From Sphingobium sp. 66-54 (GTDB lineage: Bacteria; Pseudomonadota; Alphaproteobacteria; Sphingomonadales; Sphingomonadaceae), in contig MKWI01000006.1 of NCBI GenBank assembly GCA_001899715.1, positions 558,001-622,000 of the forward strand: a stretch of 64,000 nt of DNA, given 5' to 3'. A model generated the notes under the pieces. The model searched no databases and was not told the origin of the DNA. It saw only the letters and a program-made list of their open reading frames with translations. This document shows positions 25,044 through 33,983 of this stretch, in pieces (position 1 is the first letter of the stretch; each line of letters begins with the position of its first letter). A program made the position numbers and the translations under genes.

Positions 25044-25067
25044 ACCCCCTCCCGAAATGGGGGGTTT
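25044..25067 (-). promoter_or_regulatory. Inverted repeats in the promoter region of the amyloid-like operon
   Basis: The 258-base gap between the LuxR-type gene and the operon contains AACCCCC (25043-25049) and GGGGGTT (25060-25066) around TCCCGAAATG. The word CCCGAAATGGG recurs upstream of the PEP-CTERM gene (37217). Possible operator of the adjacent LuxR-type regulator; inferred only from symmetry, position and recurrence. Confidence 0.4.
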
Positions 25068-25154
25068 CATCCTGAAATATCGCGAGAATCGTGCACACCG
25101 GCACCGGCGCCCCGGCGCGGGGGCGGCGATGCCGGCCGGTGGGCGCGCGGGCCT

Positions 25155-26312
25155 TCAATAAAGGACCGGCAGCGTCCCGTTCTGCATGAGCTGCATCAGC
25201 TCCACCTGCCGGTGCGTGCCGGTCTTCTGAAAGATCTGCTTGAGGTAGGTGCGCACCGTCTGCACCTTGAGTTGCAGGGCATGCGCGGCGTCCTGCACGC
25301 TCAGGCCCTTGGCGAGCTGGCAGACCACGCGCGCCTCGACCGGGGTGAGGTTGAAATGCTCGGCGAGCGGATGGATGTCCGGCTCCGGCGCGGCGGTGGG
25401 CCGGGTGACGATGATGCAGGCCCGCGCCTCCGCGCTGCTGTCCGGCAGGCGGGAGATGGAGACGAGCAGCGGTGCGCCGTCCCGGCCGGTGATGGCGATG
25501 GATTGGCGGTTGCGGCCGCCATCGCGCGCCAGCACCGCGCGCAGGGCGACCTGAAAACGGATGGCGTCGCCCGAATCGCTCAGCACCATGCGTCCGCCGA
25601 TCATGCCGGCAACGTCGGAATCCGCGATCAGCAGCCGCGCCGGGGCGTTGGCCAGGTGGACATGCTGGTCGATATCGAGCACCAGCATGCCGAACGGGCA
25701 TTGCTCGGCCAGCAGCTCGGCGGGCTGCGTCTCCGGCGCCATGCCGGGCGCCGCCGGCTCGTCGGCTATCTCGCCATGGATGATCCATGCCATGTGGACG
25801 AGCTGGCGGATTCGCTCGATCGCCTCGCCCAGTTGCGCACGGACCGAGGCGTGCCAGGGGCGCGGGCGCAGGAACAGTGCGGCGCGGCCGGTCGTGCGGT
25901 CGCCGATGGCGCAGACGACATGCTCATGCACGCAGGGGGCGGAAAGGGGCGCCGGCATGCTGGCGAACAGGCCGGGAATGGCGTTGGCGGCGGTGATCGT
26001 CCGCTCCACATCGGTCCAGACGACATGGCCGACGATCGCCAGCGGCAGGCCGACCGTCCCCTGCCCCGTGATCGGGGAGAGCCAGGCGCCCGTCGCGACG
26101 TCCAGCGTCCCGGCGAGATCCAGCAATTTGGCGAGTTTGACGTCCCGGCTTTCCCGCCCGTCCCCGCTTGGGAACGGCGGCGCGGTTCGCTGCGCCATGA
26201 TCGGTGCGTGCGGGGCGCGCTCGCCCAGCACGGAATGCCCGTCCAACACGGCATCCTCTCCCACGAACGGAACGCTGCGGCACAGCCGCATTGCCCCTGT
26301 TTCCCACAACAT
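25155..26312 (-). CDS. LuxR-type transcriptional regulator with PAS-like region
   Basis: Regulator of 385 aa directly upstream of the amyloid-like operon and on the same strand. The C-terminal 60 residues are a LuxR-type HTH (LTPVEARVVCQLAKGLSVQDAAHALQ, then TVRTYLKQIFQKTGTHRQVEL). Residues about 205-310 read like a PAS sensor (CPFGMLVLDIDQHVHLANAPA), while the first 190 have no domain I recognise. No autoinducer-binding domain is evident. It most likely controls the operon and perhaps biofilm genes elsewhere. The start is uncertain: several in-frame ATGs lie within the first 40 codons. Confidence 0.8.
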   Translation of the reverse strand: MLWETGAMRLCRSVPFVGEDAVLDGHSVLGERAPHAPIMAQRTAPPFPSGDGRESRDVKLAKLLDLAGTLDVATGAWLSPITGQGTVGLPLAIVGHVVWTDVERTITAANAIPGLFASMPAPLSAPCVHEHVVCAIGDRTTGRAALFLRPRPWHASVRAQLGEAIERIRQLVHMAWIIHGEIADEPAAPGMAPETQPAELLAEQCPFGMLVLDIDQHVHLANAPARLLIADSDVAGMIGGRMVLSDSGDAIRFQVALRAVLARDGGRNRQSIAITGRDGAPLLVSISRLPDSSAEARACIIVTRPTAAPEPDIHPLAEHFNLTPVEARVVCQLAKGLSVQDAAHALQLKVQTVRTYLKQIFQKTGTHRQVELMQLMQNGTLPVLY

Positions 26313-26615
26313 GTTCTGAGGACCCGTGGTGATTTTATGACTTAATGCATTCTCTTCGCAAGAAGAAAACGTGCGGCTGTTCCATTATGGCACGGGTGGG
26401 GCGGCTTGCCCCATGTCCCTTCGATGGCTTCCTGTGCCGCTACGGCCCCGGCGATCCGGTGCGGACGATGCCCCGCGGATGCCTCCATGCCACCATAGGG
26501 AAGGACGGCTTGAGCCGCCGGCGCTTGCCAAGCGCGCGCGCCGCTGGCAACGCGGGCAGCAGGGAACGGCCTGTTATCAGTGCCGTGACCCCGCAGAGGA
26601 GACGAACAGGCCGTC
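26313..26615. other. Intergenic region between divergent luxR and b561-YceI genes
   Basis: About 300 bases holding two divergent promoters. The part next to the LuxR-type gene is AT-richer (TTTTATGACTTAATGCATT). No gene or repeat is recognisable. Confidence 0.5.
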
Positions 26616-27908
26616 ATGAGCGCATCCGCCCCGCCGCCAGCCCGCTATTCCAGCGCCGCCATCTTCCTGCACTGGCTGCTCGCTGCCTTGCTGCTGTTCC
26701 AGCTCTCGCTCGGCTGGCGGCTGGAGACGCTCGCCAATGTGCCGCAGTTCATCGCCTTCCAGCTCCACAAGTCGGTCGGCATCGCCATCCTACTGTTCAG
26801 CCTGGCGCGACTCGGCATCCGGCTGGCCGTGCCACGCCCCGCGCCGGTGGCGGCGAGCCCGGCGCTCTCCTTCCTCGCCAGCGCGACGCACGCGCTCCTG
26901 TATTTTGTGATGATCGCCGGGCCGCTCACCGGCTGGATCGTCGTCTCGACCGCGCCGGTGCGGGTGCAGACCCTGCTGTTCGGCATGGTGCCGTGGCCGC
27001 ATCTGCCGCTCGGAGCGGGGTGGAACAAGCCGGCGGAGGCCGCGCATTCGCTTATCGCATGGCTGTTCGTCGGGCTGGTCGTGCTGCACGTCGCCGGGGC
27101 GCTGCGCCACCATATGCTGCGCGACGATGTGATCGGGCGCATGATGCCGCGCGCCGTCGCCAGCCGGCGCGGTCTCACCATCGGCGCGATCGTCGCCTTG
27201 CTCGGCGGGGCCGGCGCGCTCGCCGCCGCCAAGCTCTGGCCTTTCTCCGCCCCGCCGCCACGCACCGCGCCGCAGACGGAGCTGACCGCCGCGGTGGAGA
27301 ACGCCGCCGAGGATATACTCGCCAATGCCGCCGCCGCCCTCCCCGCGCCGGTGAATGCAGCCAACGACGCGCAGGCGGAGGCCGAGGCCGGGAAGACCGC
27401 CGCAGCCGCCACGCCGTGGCGCGTGCAGGCGGGCGGCAAGCTCGGCTTCCGTGCCGATTATTCGGGCATGCCGGTCGAGGGCAGCTTCCAGCGCTGGGAT
27501 GCCGATATCGTCTTCGATCCCGAGGATCTCCCCGGCTCGACGATCAGCGTCACCATCGACCTCGCCTCGGTCGACAGCGCCGACAGCGAGCGTGACAACA
27601 TGCTCGCCAGCGACAGCTTCTTCGATGTCGCCGCGCATCCCCGCGCGCGCTTCCGCTCCAGCCGCGTCACCCATCGCGGCGGCAACGCCTACCGCGCGGC
27701 CGGCACCCTCGCCTTCCACGGGCAGAACAAGCCGGTGACGCTCGATTTCACCCTCGATATCAAGGGCGACGAGGCGAAGGCGACCGGTTCGGCGACGCTC
27801 AGCCGCACCGCGTTCGGCGTCGGCTCGGGCCAATGGGCCTCGACCGACGATATCAAGGACGCCGTTGCCGTGACCTTCAGCTTCACCGCCAAACGGGCGG
27901 CGCGCTAG
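26616..27908 (+). CDS. Cytochrome b561 - YceI fusion protein
   Basis: A 430-residue membrane protein joining two families. Residues 10-175 are a four-helix cytochrome b561 with haem-ligand histidines in FLHWLLAALLL, LHKSVGIAIL, THALLYFVMI and VVLHVAGALRHH. After another helix (about 188-210) and an Ala-rich linker, residues 268-430 are a YceI domain (FRADYSGMPVEGSFQRWDAD, then DSFFDVAAHPRARFRS and LDFTLDIKG), a periplasmic lipocalin-like fold that binds isoprenoids such as ubiquinone. The fusion suggests a quinone-carrying domain tied to a haem electron carrier, e.g. in superoxide or quinone redox balance. Confidence 0.92.
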   Translation: MSASAPPPARYSSAAIFLHWLLAALLLFQLSLGWRLETLANVPQFIAFQLHKSVGIAILLFSLARLGIRLAVPRPAPVAASPALSFLASATHALLYFVMIAGPLTGWIVVSTAPVRVQTLLFGMVPWPHLPLGAGWNKPAEAAHSLIAWLFVGLVVLHVAGALRHHMLRDDVIGRMMPRAVASRRGLTIGAIVALLGGAGALAAAKLWPFSAPPPRTAPQTELTAAVENAAEDILANAAAALPAPVNAANDAQAEAEAGKTAAAATPWRVQAGGKLGFRADYSGMPVEGSFQRWDADIVFDPEDLPGSTISVTIDLASVDSADSERDNMLASDSFFDVAAHPRARFRSSRVTHRGGNAYRAAGTLAFHGQNKPVTLDFTLDIKGDEAKATGSATLSRTAFGVGSGQWASTDDIKDAVAVTFSFTAKRAAR

Positions 27909-27994
27909 GGCCGCCCGATCCGCACGCCGCTCGACACGGGCGCCGCGCTGCTGTCTAATCGGGTCTCGATCGGTGCAAACGAGGAGCAGGCGGC

Positions 27995-28972
27995 ATGGCG
28001 GGCATGGTGGACGGGCGCTGGGTCGATACGCTGCCGGCGGCCGAGGAGATCAAGGACGGGCGCTTCGTGCGCATGGACAGCCTGTTCCGCGACGCCGTCT
28101 CGCCCGATCCGGCCGCCCCCTTCCCGGCCGAGGCGGGGCGCTATCACCTTTGGGTCGCCTGGGGCTGCCCATGGGCTGGCCGCACGCTGGCCGTCCGCGC
28201 GCTCAAGGGGTTGGAGGACGTGATCTCCGTCTCCTTCGCCGTCGACGATCTCGGCTCGGAAGGCTGGACTTTCGCCGAGAGCGCGGACGGGCCGGAGCCG
28301 GGCGGCTGGCCGCTCCACCGCCTCTACGGCGAGAGCGTGCCGCATTATACCGGCAAGGTTACGGTGCCGGTGCTGTGGGACAAAAAGCAGCGGACAATCG
28401 TCAACAACGAATCCTCCGAGATCATCCGCATGTTCAACAGCGCGTTCGATGGCCTCACCGGCAACCGGCTCGACCTCTATCCCGAGCCGCTGCGCGCCGG
28501 GATCGACCGCTGGAACGCGCTCATCTACCCGAGCGTCAACAACGGCGTCTATCGCGCCGGCTTCGCCACCGCGCAGGCCGCCTATGACGAGGCGGCGCGC
28601 GGTGTGTTCGAGACGCTCGACCGGATCGACGCGCATCTCGGCGGCAGCCGCTATCTCGTGGGCGAATATTGCACCGAGGCGGACTGGCGGCTGTTCGTCA
28701 CATTGGTGCGCTTCGATGTCGGCTATTACGGCGCGTTCAAGTGCAACCTGCGCCGCATCGCCGAGTATCCCGCGCTCTCCGGCTATCTGCGCGAGCTGTA
28801 TCAATGGCCCGGCATCGCCGAGACGGTGAATCTGGACCGGATCAAGTCCAACTACTGGCGGCTGAGCAACGTCAACCCCGGCGGCATCGTTCCGCTCGGG
28901 CCGGTCGTGGATCTCTCCGCCCCGCCCGGCCGCGATCATCTGCCCGGCAAGGGGATCTGGCGGCGGACGTAG
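27995..28972 (+). CDS. yqjG: Glutathionyl-hydroquinone reductase (xi-class GST)
   Basis: Cytosolic enzyme (325 aa) that reduces glutathionyl-hydroquinones to hydroquinones with glutathione. The catalytic Cys58 sits in WGCPWAGR, diagnostic for the xi class (YqjG/ECM4/PcpF). TVPVLWDKK and IVNNESSEIIRMFN give the glutathione-binding part, and LVGEYCTEADWRLFVTLVRFD the C-terminal helical domain. It lies 86 bases after the b561-YceI gene on the same strand, which fits a shared theme of quinone chemistry. Confidence 0.95.
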   Translation: MAGMVDGRWVDTLPAAEEIKDGRFVRMDSLFRDAVSPDPAAPFPAEAGRYHLWVAWGCPWAGRTLAVRALKGLEDVISVSFAVDDLGSEGWTFAESADGPEPGGWPLHRLYGESVPHYTGKVTVPVLWDKKQRTIVNNESSEIIRMFNSAFDGLTGNRLDLYPEPLRAGIDRWNALIYPSVNNGVYRAGFATAQAAYDEAARGVFETLDRIDAHLGGSRYLVGEYCTEADWRLFVTLVRFDVGYYGAFKCNLRRIAEYPALSGYLRELYQWPGIAETVNLDRIKSNYWRLSNVNPGGIVPLGPVVDLSAPPGRDHLPGKGIWRRT

Positions 28973-29030
28973 CGGCCGCCCGGCGGAGGACTGGCGGCCC
29001 TCCAGGCGTGGCGTGTTCATGCGAACCGGC

Positions 29031-29107
29031 GTGCTCCTGCGCAGGCAGGAGGCCAGGGCGTATGTAGGCTTCTTTCTATCCTGAGCTCCTGCCGCGCAGG
29101 AGCACAT
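29031..29107. repeat. Palindromic intergenic repeat, CTCCTGC family (copy 1)
   Basis: Two facing arms (29031-29051 and about 29085-29107), each holding GTGCTCCTGCGC or its complement and each internally palindromic, with about 35 bases between. The same element recurs at 60480-60561 and, as a single short hairpin, at 54087-54105. It lies in the gap between the convergent GST and sspB genes, so it may also act as a bidirectional terminator. Confidence 0.8.
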
Positions 29108-29232
29108 GTCCGTTTAGGACCGCGCCCAGCCTATCATTCGGAGACGGTGGAGAAGCTGGTCGCCAGTCATGGACTGGCCTGCTCTTGACGACGCCCTGCC
29201 CGGCTCATCGCCCGAGCCGGTGCAGCCTCGCC

Positions 29233-29712
29233 CTATTTCTTCTTGCCGAAGTCCACCGTCACCACGTTGGAGCCGTCGTCGCCGTCCGCGCTCTTGTCGT
29301 TCTCGGCGGCGGCGTCGTGCGGGTCGGGCTCGTCGTCGCTGTCCTGCACCTGAAATTCCAGGCTGAAATTCACCGCCGGATCGACGAAGAAGCGCAGCGC
29401 GGCGTAGGGGATCACCAGATGCGCCGGCACCTGATTGAAGGTGAGGCTCACCTCGAACCCGGCATCCGTCACCTTCAGGTCCCAGAACTTATGCTGGAGG
29501 ACGACGGTCATCTCGTCCGGGAAGCGCTCGATCAGCCACGGCGGAATGGAGACGCCCGGCGCCTGCGTCTTGAAGGTGATGTAGAAATGATGGTTGCCCG
29601 GCAGCGCGCCGGTTATCGCAATGTCGCGCAGCACCCGGCCGGGAATGGCCCGCAGGGCCTCCTGGACGATTTCGTCGTAGGGAATCAGGCTGTCGGGTGT
29701 ATCGTCCGTCAT
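29233..29712 (-). CDS. sspB: SspB-family ClpXP adaptor
   Basis: Adaptor (159 aa) that hands ssrA-tagged and other proteins to ClpXP; alphaproteobacterial SspB form. The start MTDDTPDSLIPYDEIVQEALR and LPGNHHFYITFKT, then the PPWLIERFPDEMTVVLQHKFWDL and FEVSLTFNQVPAHLVIPYAAL segments, form the substrate-binding beta sandwich (residues 1-125). An acidic linker and the C-terminal VVTVDFGKKK provide the ClpX-docking tail. Start 29712 is chosen over upstream codons because the conserved domain begins right there. Confidence 0.93.
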   Translation of the reverse strand: MTDDTPDSLIPYDEIVQEALRAIPGRVLRDIAITGALPGNHHFYITFKTQAPGVSIPPWLIERFPDEMTVVLQHKFWDLKVTDAGFEVSLTFNQVPAHLVIPYAALRFFVDPAVNFSLEFQVQDSDDEPDPHDAAAENDKSADGDDGSNVVTVDFGKKK

Positions 29713-29846
29713 GGCGACAGTCCTAGCGGCGGCATCGGAGCGGTCAAGCGCCGAGCGTGCGGCCGGTGGCGGCATGGCGCCGTGCGCGATCCGGCGGAAC
29801 GGACGAAGCGGATTGCGCACACGGCCAAGCGCGCTATACGCCCACC

Positions 29847-30440
29847 ATGCGCACCGCCGAGATCAGCAGGAAAACCGCCGAGACGTCCATTGACGTGCGC
29901 GTCAATCTGGACGGCACCGGCCAGTACAGCATTTCCACCGGTATCGGCTTCTTCGACCATATGCTGGAGCAGCTTTCGCGCCACTCGCTGATCGACCTCG
30001 ATGTGAAAACGGTGGGCGACCTGCATGTCGACCAGCACCATACCACCGAGGATACCGGCATCGCCATCGGCGAGGCGATCGCCAGGGCGCTGGGCGACAA
30101 GCGCGGTATCACCCGCTACGGCGAGGCGCACGCGCCGATGGACGAGACGCTGACCCGCGTCGCGCTGGACATCAGCGGACGGCCCTATTTCGTGTGGAAG
30201 GTCGCCATCGCTGTCGACCGGCTGGGCGAGTGGGATACCGAGATGATCGAGCACTGGTTCCAGAGCTTCGCGCAGAGCGCCGGCATCACCCTGCATGTCG
30301 AAAATCTCTACGGCAGCAACAACCACCATATCGTGGAGAGCTGCTTCAAGGGGCTGGCCCGCGCGCTGCGCCAGGCGGTGCAGATCGACCCGCGCAAGGG
30401 CGATGCGATTCCCTCCACCAAGGGCACGCTCGGCGGCTGA
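29847..30440 (+). CDS. hisB: Imidazoleglycerol-phosphate dehydratase
   Basis: Sixth step of histidine synthesis, dehydrating imidazole glycerol phosphate; Mn-dependent, 24-mer. At 197 aa it is the single-function form. The two metal-binding repeats are visible: [17 protein letters not shown] with [14 protein letters not shown], and [24 protein letters not shown]. First of the run hisB-hisH-hisA, with hisH 3 bases after. ATG 29847 begins the conserved [12 protein letters not shown] stretch. Confidence 0.97.
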   Translation: MRTAEISRKTAETSIDVRVNLDGTGQYSISTGIGFFDHMLEQLSRHSLIDLDVKTVGDLHVDQHHTTEDTGIAIGEAIARALGDKRGITRYGEAHAPMDETLTRVALDISGRPYFVWKVAIAVDRLGEWDTEMIEHWFQSFAQSAGITLHVENLYGSNNHHIVESCFKGLARALRQAVQIDPRKGDAIPSTKGTLGG

Positions 30441-30443
30441 CGG

Positions 30444-31058
30444 ATGACCATCGCGCTCATCGATTATGGCGCCGGCAATCTTCGCTCCGTGCACAATGCG
30501 CTGCTGGCGGCAGGCGCGCGCGACGTGGCGATCACCGCCGATCCCGAGGCGGTGCGCCGCGCCGACCGCATCGTGCTGCCCGGCGTCGGCGCCTTCCGCG
30601 CCTGTATCGAGCCGCTGCGCGCCATCCCCGGCATGGAGGCGGCGATGCGCGAGGCGGTATTCGAGCGCGGCCGGCCGTTCCTCGGCATCTGCGTGGGCAT
30701 GCAGCTTCTCGCCGAGGCGGGCGAGGAGTTCGGCCGGCACGCGGGGCTGGGCTGGATCCTCGGCACGGTCCGCCTGATCGAGCGCGCCGATCCCGCGATC
30801 AAGGTGCCGCACATGGGCTGGAACGACGTGGCGCTCGTTCGCCCGCATCCGCTGATCGTGCCGGGCGAGGCCTATTTCCTGCACAGCTACCATTTCGATG
30901 CCGCCGATCCGGCCACGGTCGTCGCCACGACCGATCATGGCGGGCCATTGGTCGCCGCCGTGGGCCGGGACAATATTCTCGGCGTGCAGTTCCACCCCGA
31001 GAAGAGCCAGGCCTATGGCATCGCGACGCTCGGCCGTTTCCTGGAGTGGACACCCTAG
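30444..31058 (+). CDS. hisH: Imidazole glycerol phosphate synthase, glutaminase subunit
   Basis: Class I glutamine amidotransferase (204 aa) that supplies ammonia to HisF. The oxyanion strand LPGVGAFRAC, nucleophile Cys in FLGICVGMQLL (about residue 77), and the His-Glu pair in GVQFHPEKS (about 183) are all present. Its stop is directly followed by the hisA ATG (TAGATG). Its partner hisF lies 1.5 kb away, past hisA and a repeat-rich gap. Confidence 0.97.
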   Translation: MTIALIDYGAGNLRSVHNALLAAGARDVAITADPEAVRRADRIVLPGVGAFRACIEPLRAIPGMEAAMREAVFERGRPFLGICVGMQLLAEAGEEFGRHAGLGWILGTVRLIERADPAIKVPHMGWNDVALVRPHPLIVPGEAYFLHSYHFDAADPATVVATTDHGGPLVAAVGRDNILGVQFHPEKSQAYGIATLGRFLEWTP

Positions 31059-31814
31059 ATGAGCCAGCCCGGCGCCATTCCCCCGTTCATCGTGTTCCCC
31101 GCCATCGACCTCAAGGGCGGGCAGGTCGTCCGTCTCGCCGAGGGCGATATGGACCGCGCCACCGTCTATGGCGACGATCCCGCCGCGCAGGCGCTGCTGT
31201 TCGCGGAGCAGGGCTCGGATTTCCTCCATGTCGTCGATCTCGACGGCTCGTTTGCCGGCCATGCGGTCAACGGCGCGGCCATCGCCGCGATCGTCTCCGC
31301 TTTCCCCGGCCACGTCCAGCTCGGCGGCGGCATCCGCGATGAGCGTGCGGTCAAGGGCTGGTTCGATCTCGGCATCTCGCGCGTGGTGATCGGCACGGCG
31401 GCACTCAAGAACCCGCAGTTTGTCAAGGATATGGCGGCCGCCTATCCCGGCGGCATCGTCGTCGCCGTGGACGCGCGCGACGGCATGATCGCGACCGACG
31501 GCTGGGCGGAAAAGTCGGACATGCCGGTGATCGATCTCGCCCGCCGGTTCGAGGATGCCGGCGTCGCCTCGCTCTTGTTCACGGACGTGGGCCGTGACGG
31601 GCTGCTCAAGGGTTGCAACGTCGCCGCGACGGTCGACCTCGCCCGCGCCGTCGACATTCCGGTCATCGCCAGCGGCGGCGTCGCGGGCATCGCGGACATT
31701 CGCGTGCTCAGCCTGCACGCGGCGGACGGCGTTGAGGGCGTGGTGACGGGGCGCGCGCTCTACGATGGCCGCCTCGACCTCAAGACCGCTATTTCCGTGG
31801 CCAGAGCGGCATGA
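31059..31814 (+). CDS. hisA: ProFAR isomerase HisA
   Basis: Beta-alpha barrel isomerase of histidine synthesis (251 aa). Catalytic Asp in FPAIDLKGGQVVRL (about residue 14) and Asp in LFTDVGRDG (about residue 170) are present, as are the phosphate-binding LGGGIRD and ASGGV loops. Directly abuts hisH. Downstream is a 750-base gap with repeats before hisF. Confidence 0.97.
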   Translation: MSQPGAIPPFIVFPAIDLKGGQVVRLAEGDMDRATVYGDDPAAQALLFAEQGSDFLHVVDLDGSFAGHAVNGAAIAAIVSAFPGHVQLGGGIRDERAVKGWFDLGISRVVIGTAALKNPQFVKDMAAAYPGGIVVAVDARDGMIATDGWAEKSDMPVIDLARRFEDAGVASLLFTDVGRDGLLKGCNVAATVDLARAVDIPVIASGGVAGIADIRVLSLHAADGVEGVVTGRALYDGRLDLKTAISVARAA

Positions 31815-32565
31815 CGAGGGCGCTCCCAGCGTGTCCGTTCGTGTCGAGCGAAGTCGAAACACGCCGCGCGCACCATGCCTCGCCAACGCCCGGCCCCAGC
31901 GGAAGCGGCAGGTCTAGCACGCCGCGTGCGGATAGCCCTCTGCCTCGCGCCCATTTACGATCCGAAAACAATCAGAGCCCCCACGTCACCCCGGATTTGA
32001 TCCGGGGTCCCGCTTCCCGCTCGCACAAGCCGGCCGGTCACGGCCCGCTCATCGGGGGTGACGCCTTCGGGACCGGCGCCGAGCCGATGCCGATGGATGC
32101 GGGCGACGATAGACATCCGACCGCCTCGTCGCGTGCGAGAAAAGCGGGATCCCGGATCAAATCCGGGGTGACGTGGATTGGGAACCGCCGCCTTCCATGC
32201 CATTCCGGCGGCCGAACCGGCGTATTTGCGGGTGTGACAGGCGCTTTTGCAGTGATCGCCCCTGTGCGGCTCGTCTCCCCCGTGGCGGCCACGAACGCCG
32301 CCGGCGTTCGTGTCGCGGGCGGTCGAGAAGGCCGCATCGGTGGCGATCGTCACGGCACCATCGCGCCGCCGCTCCAGCAGCCCGATCCACTCCACATGGG
32401 CGTGGATGTCACCCTGAGCGAGGAGGACAGTCCGCGTGGCACATGCCCCCGTCAAGGACCATGTGAACGCGCGCCATTGTCTGCTCCAACGCAAGAAGGG
32501 CGGCAAGACATGTCGACCGCGCCCGCCATTCGCGCCAGTCGGCCGGCCGCAAAGGCCCTGCCGCG
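31815..32565. other. Repeat-rich gap between hisA and hisF
   Basis: About 750 bases with no convincing gene; long open frames across it have no family-like sequence and are products of GC bias. It holds a CACCCCGG-type palindromic repeat pair (listed) and, at 31838-31866, a GTTCGTGTCGAGCGAAGTCG-type repeat also seen in altered form near 60620. It separates genes that usually adjoin. Confidence 0.7.
31984..32173. repeat. Palindromic repeat pair, GTCACCCCGG family (copy 1)
   Basis: Two 32-base arms in inverted orientation, 31984-32015 and 32142-32173, differing at one base. Each arm is itself palindromic around CCCCGGAT/ATCCGGGG and ends in GTGACG or its complement. A second copy of the same pair lies at 36075-36218. 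REP-like intergenic elements of this type are typical of sphingomonads. Confidence 0.85.
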
Positions 32566-33330
32566 ATGACCGTCCGCACCCGCATCATCCCCTGTCTCGA
32601 CGTCGCCAACGGCCGCGTGGTCAAGGGCGTCAACTTCGTCGACCTGCGCGATGCCGGCGATCCGGTCGAGCAGGCGCGGGTCTATGATGCCGCCGGGGCG
32701 GACGAACTGTGCTTCCTCGACATCACCGCCACCCACGAGAATCGCGGCACGTTGCTCGATATCGTCGCGCGCACGGCGGCGGTCTGCTTCATGCCGCTCA
32801 CCGTCGGCGGCGGCGTGCGCAGCGTGGAGGATGCGCGCGCGCTGCTGCTCGCCGGGGCGGACAAGGTGGCGGTGAACAGCGCCGCCGTCGCCCGGCCGGA
32901 GCTGGTCGCGGACCTCGCCGACCGCTTCGGCGCGCAATGCGTGGTCGGCTCGGTCGATGCGCGCCGGGTGGGCGAGGGCCGGTGGGAGATTTTCACCCAT
33001 GGCGGCCGCAAGGGCACCGGCGTCGACGCGCTCGCCCATGCCCGCCGCCTCGCCGAACTGGGCGCGGGCGAGCTGCTCGTCACCTCGATGGACGGCGACG
33101 GCACGCAGGCCGGCTACGATCTGGCGCTGACCCGCGCCATCGCCGATTCGGTGGCCGTGCCGGTCATCGCGTCGGGCGGCGTCGGCACGCTCCAGCATCT
33201 GGTCGACGGCGTCGTCGAGGGCCATGCCAGCGCGGTGCTGGCCGCCTCCATCTTCCATTTCGGCACCCACAGCATCGCGCAGGCTCGCGCGGCGCTGGCG
33301 GCGGCGGGGATCCCCGTGCGCGGCGCCTGA
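32566..33330 (+). CDS. hisF: Imidazole glycerol phosphate synthase, cyclase subunit
   Basis: Barrel protein (254 aa) that, with HisH, makes imidazole glycerol phosphate and AICAR. The Asp pair is in [17 protein letters not shown] (about residue 11) and [13 protein letters not shown] (about 130); GGGVRS and ASGGVGT bind phosphates. The start is preceded by a GC-rich stretch without a strong ribosome site. hisE follows after 73 bases. Confidence 0.97.
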   Translation: MTVRTRIIPCLDVANGRVVKGVNFVDLRDAGDPVEQARVYDAAGADELCFLDITATHENRGTLLDIVARTAAVCFMPLTVGGGVRSVEDARALLLAGADKVAVNSAAVARPELVADLADRFGAQCVVGSVDARRVGEGRWEIFTHGGRKGTGVDALAHARRLAELGAGELLVTSMDGDGTQAGYDLALTRAIADSVAVPVIASGGVGTLQHLVDGVVEGHASAVLAASIFHFGTHSIAQARAALAAAGIPVRGA

Positions 33331-33403
33331 GGCGCGGTGCTCCAATCGCCCCAGGCCGCGCGAAAGGCTTGACGCTGGCCGGGCCACAGACGAGGACAGC
33401 CCC

Positions 33404-33721
33404 ATGACCACGCTCGACCGCCTCGAACAGACCATCATTGCGCGCCGCGCGGCGGACCCGGAATCCTCCTATGTCGCGAAACTGCGCGTCAAGGGCCGGT
33501 GCAAGATGGCGCAGAAGCTGGGCGAGGAAGCGGTCGAGACGGTGATCGCGGCGCTGGGCGACGACAAGGCCGCGCTGACCGGCGAGGCGGCGGACCTGCT
33601 CTTTCACCTCACCGTGCTGCTCGCCGATTGCGGGGTGCCGCTTGCCGACGTCTATGCCGAGTTGGACCGGCGCGAGGGCGTCTCCGGCCTCGCCGAGAAG
33701 GCGGCGCGCCAGCCGGGTTAG
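33404..33721 (+). CDS. hisE: Phosphoribosyl-ATP pyrophosphatase
   Basis: Second enzyme of histidine synthesis (105 aa), an all-alpha MazG-like hydrolase turning PR-ATP into PR-AMP. The start LDRLEQTIIARRAADPESSYVAKL and the metal-binding helices KLGEEAVETVIAAL and ELDRREGVSGLAEKA are typical; an acidic E-x2-E motif is visible in LGEEAVE. The ATG at 33404 is the first one before the conserved region; a longer frame starting within hisF is unlikely. Confidence 0.95.
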   Translation: MTTLDRLEQTIIARRAADPESSYVAKLRVKGRCKMAQKLGEEAVETVIAALGDDKAALTGEAADLLFHLTVLLADCGVPLADVYAELDRREGVSGLAEKAARQPG

Positions 33722-33983
33722 AGACCCAATCCCATTCCTCTCCGCTCGTCCGGAGCTTGTCGAAAAGCCGACCTTTTTCACCCCGGCGCATCGAAGAAAA
33801 GCGGCCTCCTTCGCCTGCCCGTCTGCGGCAGGCGCTCAGGACGGACCCCGACAAGCCCGGAGCGAACGGATCCGTCCGGTCGCAATCCGCCCCCGCCCGC
33901 ATGGACAGCCGCCCGCGCGCTGCGCTAGCAGCTGTGGCGAAAGCCGGGCCCGACTCCGGCGCCATTCTTCGAGGAGCAGGCCC
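33722..33983. repeat. Intergenic region with facing repeat arms
   Basis: About 260 bases between hisE and the HIT gene. CGCTCGTCCGGAGCTTGTCG at about 33744-33763 faces a diverged complement at about 33847-33866 (GACAAGCCCGGAGCGAACGG). This resembles a third family of sphingomonad palindromic repeats, but the arms match only partly. Confidence 0.5.

Noticed and set aside
31811-32569. 252-codon frame between hisA and hisF
   Set aside because: It runs through the inverted repeat arms and has no protein-like composition; no ribosome site.
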